Part shown: piece by piece, positions 1 to 13,180 of the stretch
Numbering within the stretch: position 1 is the first letter of the stretch
How the letters are laid out: each line of letters starts with the position of its first letter
Assembly: GCF_905220365.1 (NCBI RefSeq)
Contig: NC_061129.1
Location: 4,030,803 to 4,094,802, forward strand
Direction of reading: 5' to 3'
Source: Vanessa cardui
Taxonomy: Eukaryota; Arthropoda; Insecta; Lepidoptera; Nymphalidae
Length of the DNA stretch: 64,000 bases
Made by a program: the position numbers and the translations under genes
The notes under the pieces: generated by a model
Databases searched by the model: none
Told to the model about the DNA's origin: nothing
Seen by the model: the letters and a program-made list of their open reading frames with translations, nothing else

Positions 1-221
1 AAATAAGTAGTGAAACTTTTTAGTTATATATTTTTAGACAGGATGTTGGTAGAAATTTTGTCGCAGTGACGTATAGAATCTTGTTCCGCGATTTTCCCTA
101 AAAAATAATCCATAAGACTTAGTTACTTAATCAAAAATTTTCAACAATTTTGTAAACAATAAAGATTTTAACTACTTTCGTTACAATCTTGTCCTCTAGT
201 GTAGAAGCAGTCTTTGTCCAA

Positions 222-513
222 CAGTACTTGGTGGTAGGACTTTGTCTAGCCCGTCTGGGTAGGTACCACCCACTCATAAGTTATTCTTCCGCTAAATAAC
301 AAAACTCAATATTGTTGTGTTCCGTTTTGAAGGGTGAGTGAGCCAGTGTAACTACAGGCACAAGGGACATAATATCTTAGTTCCCAAGGTTGGTGGCACA
401 TTGACGATGTAAAGAATAGTTAATATTTCTTACAGCATCATTGTCTATGGGTGATGGTGACCATTTAACATCAGGTGGCCCATATGCTCGTCCGACAACC
501 TATACCATAAAAA
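222..513 (+). repeat. SINE family A, near full length
   Basis: Starts TTGGTGGTAGGACTTTG, has the hallmark GTCTGGGTAGGTACCACCCA, and ends in ACCATAAAAAA, which sets its sense strand. I know this sequence as a very common lepidopteran short interspersed repeat. It is the reference copy for the other family A entries. Confidence 0.85.
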
Positions 514-3500
514 AGTGGGTTTTAGCGTACTGTTACTATACTTAAGATATTCTTACCTCACATTCTAAATTGAATGGTTTAAAAACATTTATAACGTAAA
601 CCGTTTTAAGTTTCGTAACAAATCTGAATACTAAGAATAAAACACGCGTCAATTATCTTTCGAATTAACGACGAAGCAGATTCAAACAAATAATTTAAAC
701 CAACAAACCCGATAAGTTTTAAAGATGACATGTGTGCTCTTAAAATAGGGCTGGCACTTACAACAATACATAAAAAAAACAAATAATATCGCTCCTTAAT
801 TAAAGAAAAAGTTATATGTATAAGGAGGACATTATTTCATTAATTAGGTACCATTTGTTTGGAATTATATACAATTTTTAAAATTTAAGTGCAGTTATAA
901 GTTTCTATAGATGTTCAATTAAATTTAAATTAAAGATTATCAATTTAATTTTTTTGGTTTTATAAATTATAATCAATTTTTTTATGATAATTGGCAACCC
1001 TATTGAGGCGAGTTCTCAAGTAAGGTATTGGCCGTCCGAGCAGACGCCATTTTGTATTGAAATTTAACCACAATATATTACGTTTGTTTGTTAAGTTAAT
1101 TGCTAAATGGAGTTCGTTGTATCAAGCATATTTTATTGTGTCGGCGCTTGCGAGTCGAATAAATTCTTTGATTGTGAAGGATGCGCCCGCTACGAATATA
1201 CTCACAGCCTCCGGCCATGTGCCGGACACGGGTTCATTCTTTTTCATTACTTATACAAATTATATTTAGAATATTGTAAAATAACGAATTTTCTATTTTG
1301 AATAATGATTCGAGTTTATAAATATCTGTGATTGCCCCTGAGGCGATAACGGAATTGAAATTCAATAATGAAGCGAGGCATTCGTTAATTATATTTTTAT
1401 TAATGTGCGTAATATATCTTTTGATTTAATATACAAATACAAATTGGTAACTTTGCCGATTCTCAACAGAATTTTTCAATGAATATTTCTTTGAAGCGTT
1501 AATGAAACTTGGGTTATTTTCGTTCTAGATTTAATAATTAATTCCTTTGAACAATGTAGTTTGTATATGTGCGTAACCTTTTACATTTGTAATGTTGTCT
1601 TAAATTTTCGCGATTACACATTGAAATAAAACTAGCTATAACGGATTTGAATCGCGTATATTAATTATTATTAACATCCCCGTTTCGAGCACTTTACAGC
1701 GTTCGTGGTCACGGGTAGACTTTTACATTTGTTTTTTATGATATCTGTATTTATATTATTAATCTACGTAGTGTTACAACGCGCAAATCTCAAGAAATAC
1801 CAGTGTGATTTGACTAATTCACAGTACGTTAAATAGTCCGTTTATTGAACAAGTTACAGGCTACATAACGCCACGATACGAGCATTATTAGCGAAGCTGT
1901 AACCACAAACGTCATCCAATCTAGCAAACTCCAGGAAAGTACTTATTACGTGTTCTATCATCTCGTGTAAAACCGCGTGGCACATGTTATACTATATGTA
2001 TAGCAAACATATACATTTAAACGAAATAAGCAAGATAAATAATGTATTGTAATAAATGTGAATTTGTTACGGTCTATAGAATTAAAAAAACTAACTTCCT
2101 AATCACATAAAACATTTACAAATAGTATCCAAGCAATACGCCCGAGGCACTTGTTTAATTATTTCTTAAACTCGCTTCGTATCATTTGCATAAAACAACA
2201 ATAATTTATCTATATAAGAAAATTAACCTCTTACCTCAGACTCTATTAGGGTTAACCGACACCGCATACTAAAAGAGCTTAATGCTTTATGCTTTTTTTT
2301 CAATATATAATCATTTGTCAAACTATCAGTTAGTCAAAACAACTGCTGAAAACTTCATGCATTTATTATTGATAAAACTTATTGAAATAACTTCTTTACA
2401 AAGCCATTATTTATATACAATATTGAATATTGAATTATTGACTTAATAATGAGACATCATTCAATGAATAAAACTGATCTTCTTAATTAAGATCGAGGTT
2501 TAATATCTAACAATTTTAACCTATAATTAGTTTTTTTTCAAGTAACGTTATTCTCAGCTACTGAAAAACATGAAATGAATTGTTATTATAGACAATAGTT
2601 TCCTATTATTAATAATATATCACGTTACGTTATTAGACGAAATTAATGATTACTAATTTAAAATATAATTTCAAACATATCTCAGAACGAAATACCGATA
2701 TGATTTTTGCACCGAATACAATATAAGTATTTGTGTTTTATCAACTTAATTGAGTTGAAATGCAATTAATATGTAATAAACAATTAATAAGTAATACTGA
2801 AGAATCATATGAAATATGTATGATAATAATGTTTAAATTTTAAATGAATACAAAAATATGATCAATAAATAAATTAGCAAGGACTCAAAACAAATTTTAT
2901 TTAAAAAAAAAAACCTTTAAGAGCATATGTCTAGTATCAATGCATATTGTTGCTGTGTTGGGCTATTAGTGAATGCGGCGACTTTGCCCGTACGATTTGA
3001 AGTGGAAACGTAATTGGAAAGGCCCGAGGCACGTTATTTATGAGGCAATACATCAGGTGCGGAAAACAAACAGAACAATCACGATGCAAATGTGCCGAAT
3101 GCGCTTGCGCAGCTTGTGTTGTCTTCATACGATACAATTGTAAGTTAGACAAATTCATTGCATTACTTATAAATGATAAATGTTTCAATTTAATTCAACT
3201 TGGATGTTATGCTGAGTGAATTTGATACGGAGCAGTATGTAGCCTAAATGATGTACGTATAGATACGCACTTAGGGTACGTATGTGTGTGTATCTTTTAA
3301 ATATATTGATACAAATACATTTGCATATTTTAATGATTTTGTCAGCAACAGCATGTTGGTGATGTTTTCTTTCAATGGTCAGGACCGAAAGTACTACGTA
3401 TTCATTTTCAAATTTATTTTGTTTGTACATGTATTACATTTAAAATGCAAATGGTGATTTCCTATTCGTTCAGCGTTAATAGCAAGGGATATTTAGGCCA

Positions 3501-3740
3501 CGAAATAAATATAGAAATGATTGAAGTATAAAATGATAAAAAACATCGAATATAGTTTTTAAATATCTGTAATAATTTTTAATAGATGACGTTTATCAGG
3601 ATGTATTATGACATTTTTCATCAAAAGTTAGTTGCTGAACTTTGAGCCTCTCTCATCTAGAGAAAATTTAGCAATAAAATAGCTTTTTAATAATATTTAT
3701 TTATGTAAAATAGAACAAATATACCTGCGTCATCCTAACG
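514..3740. other. AT-rich intergenic DNA, no gene recognised
   Basis: Only short chance frames. A CGCCATTTTG sequence with modest GC enrichment near 1005-1055 is the only promoter-like spot; no coding sequence follows it that I can support. Confidence 0.5.
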
Positions 3741-3769
3741 CCTAGGCGTTAGAATCTAAGTTCGAAATT

Positions 3770-4148
3770 AGAGAAACAGCTATACAGCATTTATGGTCTG
3801 CTGGATATCCTTCTGCAGATGTTGATAAAACGCAGAAAGTTTTGGGACCACTCGGATGTTTTAAATAGAGCTGGATTCATGTAATTTAACGTGGAACAAA
3901 TATTTCACCACGGTGACAATTATTCCATAGCAGCTAACCCAAATGAAATGTTATTTGTAGCCGGCATCAGATTTTCTGTTAGTCTTTTGTATATAGGCTT
4001 ACCCAAACTAGTAAATACTCGCTACGGGTCACAGCTTGAGGATGAGGATCAAGTTTATCAGGTCACTTCAGGCTTAAGGCGGGTCGTTTTAGAACAGCCA
4101 GAAGGCCCGTCTGTTCAGAGTAATAGTCAGACTAATAGGGCATTTTAG
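3770..4148 (+). pseudogene. Decayed unidentified reading frame
   Basis: Two coding-looking frames follow each other. About 3770-3868 reads EIRETAIQHLWSAGYPSADV then ends in TAG. After a frame change, 3891-4148 reads an 85-residue frame with LEDEDQVYQVTSGLRRVVLE and a stop at 4148. The composition is more protein-like than the flanks, but I recognise no family. It could be a broken retrocopy, a transposon remnant or chance. Confidence 0.25.
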
Positions 4149-5862
4149 AAACGTTATACTGTGACATATGTTTTGCTAAGCATTATTTACTCAATTATTT
4201 AAACTACAGTTGTCGTTCGAACTTAAAAATAACTTAAATGTAAATTATTTATTTAAACACAAGTACGCACCGACAAAGGAGTTTATTATTAAGATAATTG
4301 ATCAGTTATGCATATGTGTCGTTGTATCTATTAACATATTAAATAAAATCATCCAGCAGCGACAAGTTTAATGGAATTTAACTTAAATGTCGCGACCCAC
4401 GTATGGTAATTGTGACAATAGGAGTGCGCGAGCGACGCGGCTCCACGCTGGGTGCGCGTGCGCAGATCAATGAAGTTATGGCCATTTTAAGGGTGACTGT
4501 AAATGTGTCCTTATTTTAATATTATAAACATCTTCAATTTATATCGAAAATTAAATAAACATAATGTTTTAATTTTATTATTTAAATTAACGTCTGTTTT
4601 AACTTTTTTTAATTTTTATGACATTATCATACCGCATCAACATATTAAAATTAACTACTAAGTCTCATAAAAATGACAGCATTATTAAATGTAAAATAAT
4701 ATTAAATATAACAACTATGTTTGAATTAAATCAAGAAAAAGCACTTATATATAAGAGTTCGTTAATCTATTTTTATGCAAATGTTTGTGCACACAGATCC
4801 GCTCTCTATTTCCTCAATGAGAGTAATCAAATCCGAAGAGACTAGTTTTACGTGTTATCTCATACAAAAGAGTTTCCATACAAGAGCATGAATGTACGAC
4901 TAAAATCCCCTACTAACATTTTAACCTAATACTGATAAGGTCGTATCAGAAAATTCCAGTAAACTATTATGTGCCCGATTTGTACGTAATTTTTATACAA
5001 TTTACAATATGCTCACCTCCAAGACTTGTGTACTTATAAGTTATAATAAATATATATATTTTATTAAATCCTGTATCGTAAAATGTTGTCACAATAACTA
5101 GACAGTCCATATTGTGGCAACAACCGAGACATACCCTTTTATCTCCTACATTGAATAAGCAATCGTTTGCAGGAATTGTATTATTTGTGTTGTGTTATAA
5201 TTTAACAAATTTATAACTCATATAATTTCTAAATACAATAAAGTTATATCTAAAGGTGGACAGGCAATAAAATTGCTTGACGCTTGTATTCTAAATCGAA
5301 CGATTATTTCTTTAATTTATTAGTCAGGCATACCTTAATAAAATTTTAGTTAAGTAATTCTATTTTAGGTATTAAACATATGTAAATAAAAATCAAAAAA
5401 AGTATTTACGGATATTTAATTAAAGTCTTGATTTTGATTCCTTAAACTATTTGTAGCTTATTTCATAGTGGTTTTATCTTTATTCAGTATATTTAGTTTT
5501 TATTCATACTGAGAAGCTTACTAACTTCTTCGTAGTAAATAGTCAGCTTAGTGCATTTATACAGTAAGAAATATAATATATGAGGAACAGATGAAATGCC
5601 AATATGCTATCAAATATAAGATCTAAGATGTTACGATTACTGGCGTGTGTTATTACAATGGGTCAATAACCTTTCCGTACATAGAAATGCAAATTATTTA
5701 TATAATATATAAGACTAACTGATCATTAGTGATACGAGAGAAGTCCGTAGGAAACCCTTTTAAATGGAATTTTCTACGTTTTTAATTACATCGACAGCTG
5801 AAGTTTTATCCGAGTTCCAATGTTAAAGCAGGATATATTAATAAATAGTTGTATTTAACTAA

Positions 5863-6020
5863 CTTTGTATTTTTTAAATATTGAAAAAGAATAACTACTG
5901 AGTTTATTGCCGGTTCTTCTCGGTAGAATACTTTCCAAACCTTACCTAATTGTAAAAAGACGATTAAAAAGTGCTTGTACAAGCCTACTTGAATAAAGTT
6001 TATTTTGATTTGATTTAAAA
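5863..6020 (+). repeat. LINE 3'-tail repeat, family G
   Basis: Contains ACTGAGTTTATTGCCGGTTC, then GAATAAAGTTTATTTTGATT at its end. I recognise this as a widespread lepidopteran non-LTR retrotransposon 3' end; no coding part is attached. Confidence 0.75.
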
Positions 6021-7007
6021 AAATTACGTCATACTAACATATATTCGTAAGTATATAGAGCTCTAGTTCTTGTATTTGGTGGTGTTGGACTATTTTATTG
6101 GTCTGAGATTTGATTAATTTAGTGAAAATAAAGCAACACCAATAGATAATTTAATTTGAAACTATAGGCAGCTTCATTAGAGTAGCTTGCACACACTACT
6201 CAGACTAAACCGCATGTTTTTTTATTCATGGGTAAATATATTTTCTATACCTTCTTTGTATGCACTACATTACCTACTATATGTAAGTACTATGAGATAA
6301 AATCATTAGATAAGTTTGGACGATACTTAGTTAAAGATATCCTTTTAACGAAATCGTTTCCGTCACATCGTTAAAATAGAACATGGTCATTAGACAAAGG
6401 TAATTACTATGCGCCATAAAACTTTAACGCCCTCGTTCAAGCAACCCCATAGAGAAATAAGCAATTTTCCGCTCGATTTATCGAAATATAAGCCCTATCA
6501 AGAATCTCCACGTCACGGTAAAGCGGACAAAAAACCGAAGCAGTCGATTCCACCGTCGCTCATTGTGTTTAATTAATTACTTGTAAACAAGGGCGATGAT
6601 TTTCGAAAAGTAAATAATAATCGTAGAAAGCTAACCGGTATCGAAATAACAATGGAGGTTGATTCTACGCCTTATTTTTGCTTTCGATGGTGAATGAACG
6701 TATTGTCCTGTTTAGGTAACTGGATGTTTCCTTTATGAAAGTTTAATACATTTTTCGAGTCAAGTAATTATGTGTTGTGGTTGAATGGACCCGGTATATC
6801 AATACAGGTAGCTGTGTTGCTTATGAAATTTTGTATTGGTAATTTTGTGGTTAATTGTTTTATTTTGATTTATTTATTTAGAAAATTACGACGTTTTTCT
6901 TAAATGTTTGTGTAAGAAATTTATTGAGATTCTGTTAAACTATTCTCATCGGTAGTTACCTAATTGTAAGACTTCTTTAGTTCTTTATATTAATGTTTGC
7001 GAAAACC

Positions 7008-7078
7008 TAACCTTCTCTTCAAACGGAGGGAACGCCATTAGTCCAGCAGCGGGAAATTTACAGGCTGTTGTTGTTTTC
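7008..7078 (+). repeat. tRNA-derived SINE family B, 3' fragment
   Basis: Only the tail remains: GTCCAGCAGCGGGAAATTTA followed by CAGGCTGTTGTTGTT, the GTT-rich 3' end of the family. Confidence 0.7.
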
Positions 7079-8206
7079 TGCGAAATACTTATACATAGGT
7101 ATAATATTCTGAAAAAAAATCGTATGTAATGAAGCAAATTAACATTAACCGTTTTAATTGATACTCCTGAAAATATTGAGTAAGATAAAATGTATAAGAA
7201 TTCAAGGAAATGATATAATTACACGTATTTTTTCAAGCCAAAATCTATTTATGTACTCAATATAAGTATAAACTTTCTTATTATATTATTTGGTCCTAGA
7301 ATAAAGTATTTTATTATTAGGTAAAGTTTTATTACGAAAATACGTCTTAGTCTTGACTGTAGGCTTTTTTGGGGCAGTTAATATAAGAAATAACAACCAT
7401 AAACTTTACTTGATTTAACAATTTTTGAACACATTATATTTTGTTCAACAATTTCTTGGGACCTATTTTTTACAGCTTACAAATAAATTCGATAATTTGA
7501 TTTCCTGCCTTATAACAGTAACGGGCTTATGAAAGTCATAGCTCCTTATAATTTCTTTAAATCAATGATAACTAAAAGGTTACATCGAATAGATACAATA
7601 AACAATTTGAATGTTAACAGAAAAACCACCTGGCGCCAAGCATAATCACCCAGAGGAGAGGGCGTAGCTCCCAACTTGCTAGTCAGCGGCCACCGATTAC
7701 ACGCGCCCCGCCCGCCCATTTCAATGCATATAATATTGGATTACATGCAGATTTTTAATATATTTTTGTTTTCGTCATGTTGGTACTGTTTGAACGCTTC
7801 CGTCTTTGGTTCTTTGTTATGTGTAATTTAAATTATGTTACGCCTACTTGGTTATAGGTAAGACTCGAGACGGCATCGGATTACAATTTTAATAGGAAAT
7901 ATTTTATTTGATTTTCTATCAGACGCTTTTAGAAGTAACTATTTTCGATAACAATGCGATCGTTTTAACGAATTCGTTCAATATAATTGTGAACAAAGCA
8001 ATTGAACCAAATTTAACAACCTATGTATTTCGATACCTACATTTTTTTAAAATATCTTTTTGTAATATTCATTAAATCGTTTTTGTTGAATTATTTATTT
8101 TGAATGTAAGTAACCGGTAAAGTATTATGAGCTCAAAGGCGTAATGCCGCATGCTGTACGTTCATCCATTTTATTGTGATGATATAACTATACTTTTTAT
8201 AATAAC

Positions 8207-8695
8207 CTATACTAATATTATAAACGTGAAAGTAACTCTGTCTGTGTGTCTATCTCTCGCTCTTTCACTGTGAACTCAATGAACCGAATTTGATGAAATT
8301 TGTTTTGAAGCAAATCTGAATTCCAAGAAAGATTTTTTTTTATGGTATAGGTTGGCGGACGAGCATTTGGGCCACCTAATGATAAGTGGTCATAAACAAT
8401 GACGCTGTAAGAAATATTAACTATTCCTTACATCGTCAATGTGCCTCCAACCTTGGGAACTAAGATGTTATGTCCCTTGTGCCTGTAGTTATACTGGCTC
8501 AGTCACCCTTCAAACCGGAACACAACAATACTGAGTACTGTTATTTGGCGGTAGAATAACTGACGAATGGGTGGTACCTACCCAGACGGGGTTGCACAAA
8601 GCCCTACCACCAAGTAAAAAATATAGGCTACTTTTTTGCCTAACACATGACAAGCAACCCCCAAATGCAAGCGAAGCCGCGGACAACAATTAGTA
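8207..8695 (+). repeat. Helitron-like short repeat family C, interrupted
   Basis: Left part ATTATAAACGTGAAAGTAAC through GAACCGAATTTGATGAAATT; right part GCAAGCGAAGCCGCGGACAAC at 8660-8682. The middle is occupied by a family A SINE. The family ends in GCGACAACTAGT-type sequence in better copies, compatible with a Helitron CTAG end. Confidence 0.7.
8331..8617 (-). repeat. SINE family A, inserted in a Helitron-like repeat
   Basis: Near full-length copy with poly-T (antisense of its tail) at 8331-8340 and CTACCACCAAGT at its other end. It splits a family C repeat, whose halves lie at 8207-8330 and 8618-8695, so it inserted later than that element. Confidence 0.85.
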
Positions 8696-8867
8696 TATTA
8701 TAAAATTAATTTGTTTGCTTTCCGGTCAACTACATACAACACATCAGTATTTTCATTTTAGAAAAGTAAATTGATATGTAAACGAATGCCTTGTTTTTAA
8801 GGAGGACTGTTATAAGAATATATAACAGATGAGAAATATTTTTTTCTTCTATTAGTTATATTATGTT

Positions 8868-9065
8868 AAACCTTTTTTTTCCTCGCTGGAAAAACGCTTT
8901 ACGCGCTTCCCATACGTGATGGAAAGTGGGGGTAGGGTTTGGTTCTCCCCGGAGCTTGGACGCCGAATGCGCCCAAATACGTCGGATTTACCCACTAAAA
9001 AACCAGCGGAACCCTCTCCGTCTTTCGGCGGACGCCACGGGATCGCTTACACATGCTACCGTGAT
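8868..9065 (+). repeat. Interspersed repeat family H
   Basis: Shares CCTCGCTGGAAAAACGCTTT, CGCGCTTCC and GGCGGACGCCACGGGATCGC with an inverse copy at 45.92-46.11 kb. GC-rich against AT-rich flanks; the short frame it contains is a repeat product, not a gene. Confidence 0.7.
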
Positions 9066-9395
9066 ATTATGTTAAACCTAAAAAACCATAATAGCATACA
9101 TATATATTTGTTTTTTTTTGTTTTAATAGTTATATTATGTTAAAATTTAAAAATCATAGTGGCTTGCATACGTATTTCTATATCATCATTATTATAAAAA
9201 AAAAAACTTTTCGAATCACAGCATCCTAAAAGTACATAAATGTTTTAGCAGAGCAAAACCATGTCTTATTCGTGCAGCGGATTCAAACAAAACCCAGCCG
9301 TCTCAAGTTGGGATCGCCTCGTTGATAATTATCAGGTCTAAGACCATCATTAAAACGGCCGAGAAAGTCTAAAAATCTTTTTGAAGTGACTCATT

Positions 9396-9430
9396 ATCAA
9401 GCGCTAACACACTGTGTGTTGGCGCTTGAT
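9396..9430. repeat. 35-bp near-perfect palindrome
   Basis: ATCAAGCGCTAACACAC is followed at once by its inverse with one mismatch (TGTGTTGGCGCTTGAT), giving a 16-17 bp stem with almost no loop. Confidence 0.8.
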
Positions 9431-12400
9431 GTGCTTAAAACAGGGCTGATAACAAAAATTGTATATATATGTATATATGTTTTAACTTATAATATTGTAT
9501 TGAACGTTTTACCTAAAGGGGCAGACTCTCTAAATTAAATAAATAATATACACAATCCTTAGCTTTACATTTTCTATATGATTACTATTAATAGCTATAA
9601 TATGCTAATAGTTATAATACGCACTACAAACAATTTCTGAAAAAGAAATAATTCTTCACTGGTAGAATAAAGGCTATTTTTATTTTTATTTTATTTATTT
9701 TTATTTGTACCTCCAGTGTATGGATGGGCTTCGTTAATTCAAAATTGGAATCTATTGGACTATTTGATTATTTATGATCAATCAATAACCACAGATAATC
9801 TAACTATAAACAGTTAACTAATCTTAATAGTGACAATCAAAATATATGTTTAGCTAATTTCTTTAACCTTACATAAGTTCATACTCATTCCCTTTATGGG
9901 AAATTATAACTCACCGAGATTAAGTTAATAAAAGATTCGCTTCCATTGTCAATAAAATATTCCTCATGTAAATTCTAAAAATGAAAAAAATAAAACAATT
10001 ATCTAAAATGTATAAGTATACTTTTATTTGTATCTACATATAAACACGTGGGTACGATACGATATTGCTACATCATACTTAAACTAAGAGACCAGTGCAT
10101 TACACGGAAAATTTACTATTTTACAATTAAAAAAAAAAACCTTCAACCATAGTCTTTGGCACATTATCTTTGAAAAGGACAAAGACTCGACTCTACATTT
10201 CATCTCCTTTATAGTTTCAGTTCTTTTCCTAACTACTTTATACACACCAATTTTCAATACACAGGTGATAAATGAACATAATTCTTTTTAATATGCACAA
10301 ACATTTATAGTGCTAATATAGAAAAAAATAATTGAAATAATGTTATACATGATGAGTACACAACATTGATATTTTTTTTTAAAGTTGATATTCTGATGAA
10401 AAATCAATAATCATAAACATTCTGTATTACATATAATATGTAAAAAATATTAACGCGATATGGTAACACCATTATAAAGTATATCATTAAAGTAAAACCT
10501 ACATTGTGATGATAAATCATTAAATTAAAATTACATAGATATCATATAAACTAAAAGCACTTGTCCAGCTTATATTACAATCACAAAATAACACAAAATA
10601 ATCACATTCAAATAATTTATATTACTATCGAATTGACTATATTTATAATGACGAGAATAAAATTTATCCTAATTACAAGAATACAAAATAATTATGAGTA
10701 TTATCTCAAATCACCGAAACGGTGGTGAGTTATGAATTATAATAAAATGTGTGTATTTTCTTAATATATACAAATATAGTTTAAGTATCGAACGCCCGAA
10801 TAAAAATTGCTCATAGATGATAGAGTGCGTTATATGACATGTCTTGTCTATAGTAGGAAATATTGACATAATCTATGCTTTTATCGTTCTAGTAGAACTA
10901 AATATCATGGTCATTTGAGAGGCAAGCGTGCACTCAAATGATTTTAAATGAAACAGTTATTCATTTATATATCTGAAAAATGATTATGATTGGCACAAAG
11001 AAGTATATTTTTAAATAAAATATGATTCAACATTTATTAATAAAATCTTGATGAATAAATATGAGCACAAGCTTTCTATTTAATATTTTGTCATGGTAAT
11101 CGTAAAGCTTAAAAATTACTATCGAAGTAATTTTAAACACGATCATATTCGTGTTACAGATTGTCAATATTTTCACGGTCATGGACTTTCAGAGTTAAAG
11201 ATAATACCTGTTTAGTGTGACAGGGTATCACGTGCACCTAATATAGGACGTACAATCTTTTTTTTTCCAGAGTGAGTTTTGTGAGAAAATGCATACTGCA
11301 TCGGCAGACTTTACTTGCAAATATTGTTGCAAAATAATTGGTATCTCATGTTAAAATATTCGCACAATTAACCTAATAGATACACTATATAAAATATAGC
11401 TTTTTGCAAATGGTCTGAGTCAAACACTCATAAGGTACACTTAATGTGAAAAAAACTACTTCTACCTTCATATCTAAAAAGCTCATAATTGTTGGCTGGT
11501 TCTAATTTGACCATATTTGATTGAAGTATCAATGAGTCTAAATTATTGACAAAAATGGCACTATTTTTTTTACGATGAAGCACGTAATATCAGTCTCAAG
11601 ATCCTATCAAATCGACATTCTAATAAACTTGTAAGCTATCACAAAACCTTTCTTACTTCTTATCCTCAAAGTTTTTATTTAAGTTGATCAACTATTTCAT
11701 CAATTTCTCGTATATTTCAACCAGTTTAGAATAGTGAACTTTATTGCAAGGCACTACAGATGTTTATTTGAAATTAGTGCTGGATGTTCTTATGACGTTT
11801 TAGTCTATCTATAAAAATACGAATTAAAGCATATCAATGGCGTTTGTGCGCTTTGTGAAGCTTCGACGCACAACTATGGTCCATACATCCAAACTCGATG
11901 AAAAACGAGATTACGTGAGAATTAAGGCAACGTGAAGTGATGTCTAGATTATTACGACAAAAAGTCCTAAGTGCCTATAACTAACGTGTGTAAATGTACC
12001 GAAAAACTCACTAATATTAAATTCGTGATTTGCGTAAAGCACTGGATGGTATATGACATTTATGACATTTACTTTCAAAATTATTTTTTTACTATTCCTG
12101 TGATATTTAATTAAATATTGCTGGTTTGTCATTGCTATAGTTGTGTTATTAATATCGTGCATAAATGCAGACAACTTGTACTTCAAAAAATTAAACAATC
12201 ACAGCAATTCATTACAGTAACTAATGCGATAACAATTATTTTGTGTAAGAGTGCATTAAATAGAGAATATACTATAATCCAATTTGTTAAGTGATTTTCA
12301 TTAAACACCAATCACACTTATAATAATCAAAAAATTGTGATAAAAATACAACAACATTAAATTTTAGTATGTGCGCAAACTTCACTACAGTTAGTTAACT

Positions 12401-12960
12401 GCAACTCGTCCAACATTAATCAATGTTAAGGACTAATTAAATTATAATTAATTTGTATCTAAAGCCTAATTATTTAAGTGCATTACGAATTTCAAATTTT
12501 TTTTATTTCAATTTAGAACATGTTTCAAGGAAAGTGCATTTACGGTTATAACGACAAAATAAATCAACATGATTAGTTGCTGAAATAAGTTGGAATTTTT
12601 TTTTGCAATACATCGGAAACTTATTTTCATTTATTTTCACTACTCGGAAGACGTTTCAATCAATCATCTTATTCATTCATCGCTATAAATGCATGACATA
12701 CGTTGCCGTCGTAAGTGACCGCACCACGCAGTACCAAATATAATATCAGTATTTCTATTGACTAGTAATAACATTTACCGATCATTAACGTACGAACTTA
12801 GGTAGCACGAATATGAATCACTCGTCAAAAACCGACCTCCCCGGAAAGTTTACAAATGCTCGCTTCGAGAGACAGCATGTACAAGTCAAGCACAGAACAG
12901 TACAGCACACGTCACCGGCAGACGGAACATCGGTCAAATCGGACATGGTCCTTCGAGCCG
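9431..12960. other. AT-rich DNA, probably includes LRCH 3' UTR near 12.3-13.0 kb
   Basis: No coding frame supported. Several TTTATT sites (AATAAA on the minus strand), for example 12630-12635, could end the long LRCH transcript. The UTR extent cannot be read from sequence alone. Confidence 0.4.
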
Positions 12961-13018
12961 GATGAGCCCGGGCGGTCTACAGAGTGAGCGAGAGCGGCGC
13001 GAGTGCGAGCGGGCGGCG

Positions 13019-13180
13019 CTAGGTGGCGGCGGGGGGCGCGGGGGCCGCGGGGGGCGCGGGGGGCCCGGGGGCGGGGGCGTCGCGCAGCGCGTTCTGTCGG
13101 CGCTGCAGCTCCGTCACCGTGATGGCCACTTGCACAGTGCCCTTGCCTTCCAGCACGTCAGCCGCGCAGCACATCAGCTT
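13019..13180 (-). CDS. Lrch: LRCH distal (canonical) last exon, soluble CH end
   Basis: 53 codons plus TAG, phase 0, acceptor gtgctcag. KLMCCAADVLEGKGTVQVAI then TVTELQRRQ matches the conserved LRCH ending LCLPLHILEEKGLSQVAVTV in human paralogues. The last 20 residues are a Pro/Ala run. The polypyrimidine tract is formed by an ACTTT repeat at the tail of an adjoining SINE. A possible minus-strand AATAAA lies at 12635-12630. Confidence 0.9.
   Translation of the reverse strand, partial: KLMCCAADVLEGKGTVQVAITVTELQRRQNALRDAPAPGPPAPPAAPAPPAAT

Larger units (their letters stand above)
4149..8206. other. Intergenic DNA, no gene recognised
   Basis: Holds a LINE tail and a SINE fragment listed separately, and two small CG-rich patches (4385-4490, with CGCGAGCGACGCGG and GGCCATTTTAAGG; 7628-7725) that could be promoters or old repeats. 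Confidence 0.45.
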
